Source: an uncultured Bacteroidales bacterium (GTDB taxonomy: Bacteria; Bacteroidota; Bacteroidia; Bacteroidales; Paludibacteraceae). From it: a stretch of DNA of 64,000 nucleotides. The position numbers and the translations under genes are program-made. Of this stretch, positions 63,522 through 64,000 are shown piece by piece. The stretch lies in the NCBI GenBank assembly GCA_946414805.1, contig CAMKPZ010000004.1, forward strand, positions 62,001 to 126,000. The letters run 5' to 3'. Below the pieces are notes generated by a model. It saw only the letters and a program-made list of their open reading frames with translations. It ran no database searches and was not told the origin of the DNA. Every line of letters starts with the position of its first letter. Positions within the stretch are counted from its first letter, which is position 1.

Positions 63522-63794
63522 TTACTTATCGTCGTAGTGACCATAGGCCGTGAGAATTTCTATATAAACTTCGTTTTCGTATATACGATATACCAAACGA
63601 TGCTTTTTCGATAACTGACGACTCCAACGCCCTTCCGGTTTGCCTTTTAGTGGCTCGGGATGACCGGCCCCGGTCTTCGGGTGGTCAACCAGTTCGTTGA
63701 GAAGACGTACTGCTTTCTGAAAAACTAATGGCTCATTTCGCTTTAACTTTTTCAGATCTTCTTCCGCTTTGGGTGAATAGGTGATTTTATACAT
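63522..63794 (-). CDS. YoeB/RelE-family toxin
   Basis: 90 residues: MYKITYSPKAEEDLKKLKRN, GAGHPEPLKGKPEGRWSRQL, SKKHRLVYRI and the end AYGHYDDK, the Txe/YoeB hallmarks (Glu, Arg and the terminal His-Tyr). YoeB toxins are ribosome-dependent mRNA endonucleases, neutralised by the antitoxin encoded just upstream (3-base gap). All expected active-site residues appear present. Confidence 0.93.
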   Translation of the reverse strand: MYKITYSPKAEEDLKKLKRNEPLVFQKAVRLLNELVDHPKTGAGHPEPLKGKPEGRWSRQLSKKHRLVYRIYENEVYIEILTAYGHYDDK

Positions 63795-63797
63795 AAA

Positions 63798-64000
63798 TCA
63801 AAGAGAATTAAGCCATGCAACCATGTCTGCTTTGTTTGTGAATGTAATTCCTTTTCCTTCCTTGATTTCGCGCTCTGCCTCATCTACGCGCGCAAAGAAC
63901 TCCTCCTTGGTCATGCACGTCGGATCTTCCGTCATCTTATTAACAAGACGGCGAAGCGACTTAGCTGCTTTCTCCAACATCGACTCATCTTGCGAAAGAA
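63798..64000 (-). CDS. antitoxin partner of the YoeB-type toxin, 5' end possibly outside
   Basis: A 60-residue reading from Met at 63980 (MLEKAAKSLRRLVNKMTEDP, later ADMVAWLNSL). The frame stays open to the window edge (L-S-Q-D-E-S before that Met), so the true start may lie outside. Charged and helical, as expected for the toxin-binding half of an antitoxin. Identity rests mainly on its place 3 bases before the toxin. Confidence 0.7.
   Translation of the reverse strand, partial: LSQDESMLEKAAKSLRRLVNKMTEDPTCMTKEEFFARVDEAEREIKEGKGITFTNKADMVAWLNSL

Overview
The window looks like chromosome from a Bacteroidota bacterium, most likely order Bacteroidales. Three things point there: a type IX secretion (T9SS) core operon (porP-gldK-gldL-gldM-gldN), many secreted proteins that share a short C-terminal tag, and promoters of the Bacteroidota -33/-7 form (TTTG, 20 bases, TAnnTTTG), while Shine-Dalgarno sites are almost absent. 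I see no rRNA, insertion sequence, CRISPR array or prophage block.

Layout. 1-4.7 kb (+): end of an FKBP-type prolyl isomerase, a polysaccharide flippase, truA and a lipoprotein pectinase (GH28). 4.9-19.8 kb (-): secreted proteins (a 2,400-residue Ig-like giant, an M6 metalloprotease, small tagged proteins), a Bro-N protein and a PqqD/S26-peptidase pair. 20-27 kb (+): a tagged SGNH esterase, an MlaE/MlaF lipid-transport pair split by a GxxExxY gene, an orphan protease prodomain beside a second tagged M6 protease, and exonuclease III. 27.6-35.6 kb (+): a tightly overlapping LPS/surface-glycan operon (lptB, kelch lipoprotein, Wzi-like barrel, DUF4254, GT9, LPS kinase, CDP-glycerol phosphotransferase-like, O-antigen ligase). 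35.5-40.1 kb (-): two outer-membrane proteins, dnaJ, grpE, dtd, and tRNA-Arg and tRNA-Asp. 40.2-54 kb (-): a run of 14 genes from a DUF2795 protein through the T9SS core into ftsX, uppP, truB, queA, ung, polA and a DUF4886 protein. 54-58.6 kb: cobalamin adenosyltransferase, methyltransferase, a nucleoside-gate membrane protein and a DUF234-type ATPase. 58.7-63.3 kb (-): two tagged secreted proteins, each followed by a tiny peptide gene. 63.5-64 kb (-): a YoeB-type toxin-antitoxin pair cut by the window end.

How it fits together. The T9SS core encoded here is the probable exporter of the tagged proteins encoded in the same window. LPS is the usual anchor of T9SS cargo, so the glycan operon may serve the same surface. 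The most unusual material is small or intergenic: a family of 42-51-residue peptides (MKK-Y-I-P-E start) next to tagged proteins, four intergenic arrays with an 11-base period, stop-codon ladders built from short tandem repeats, and a family of folded intergenic repeats.
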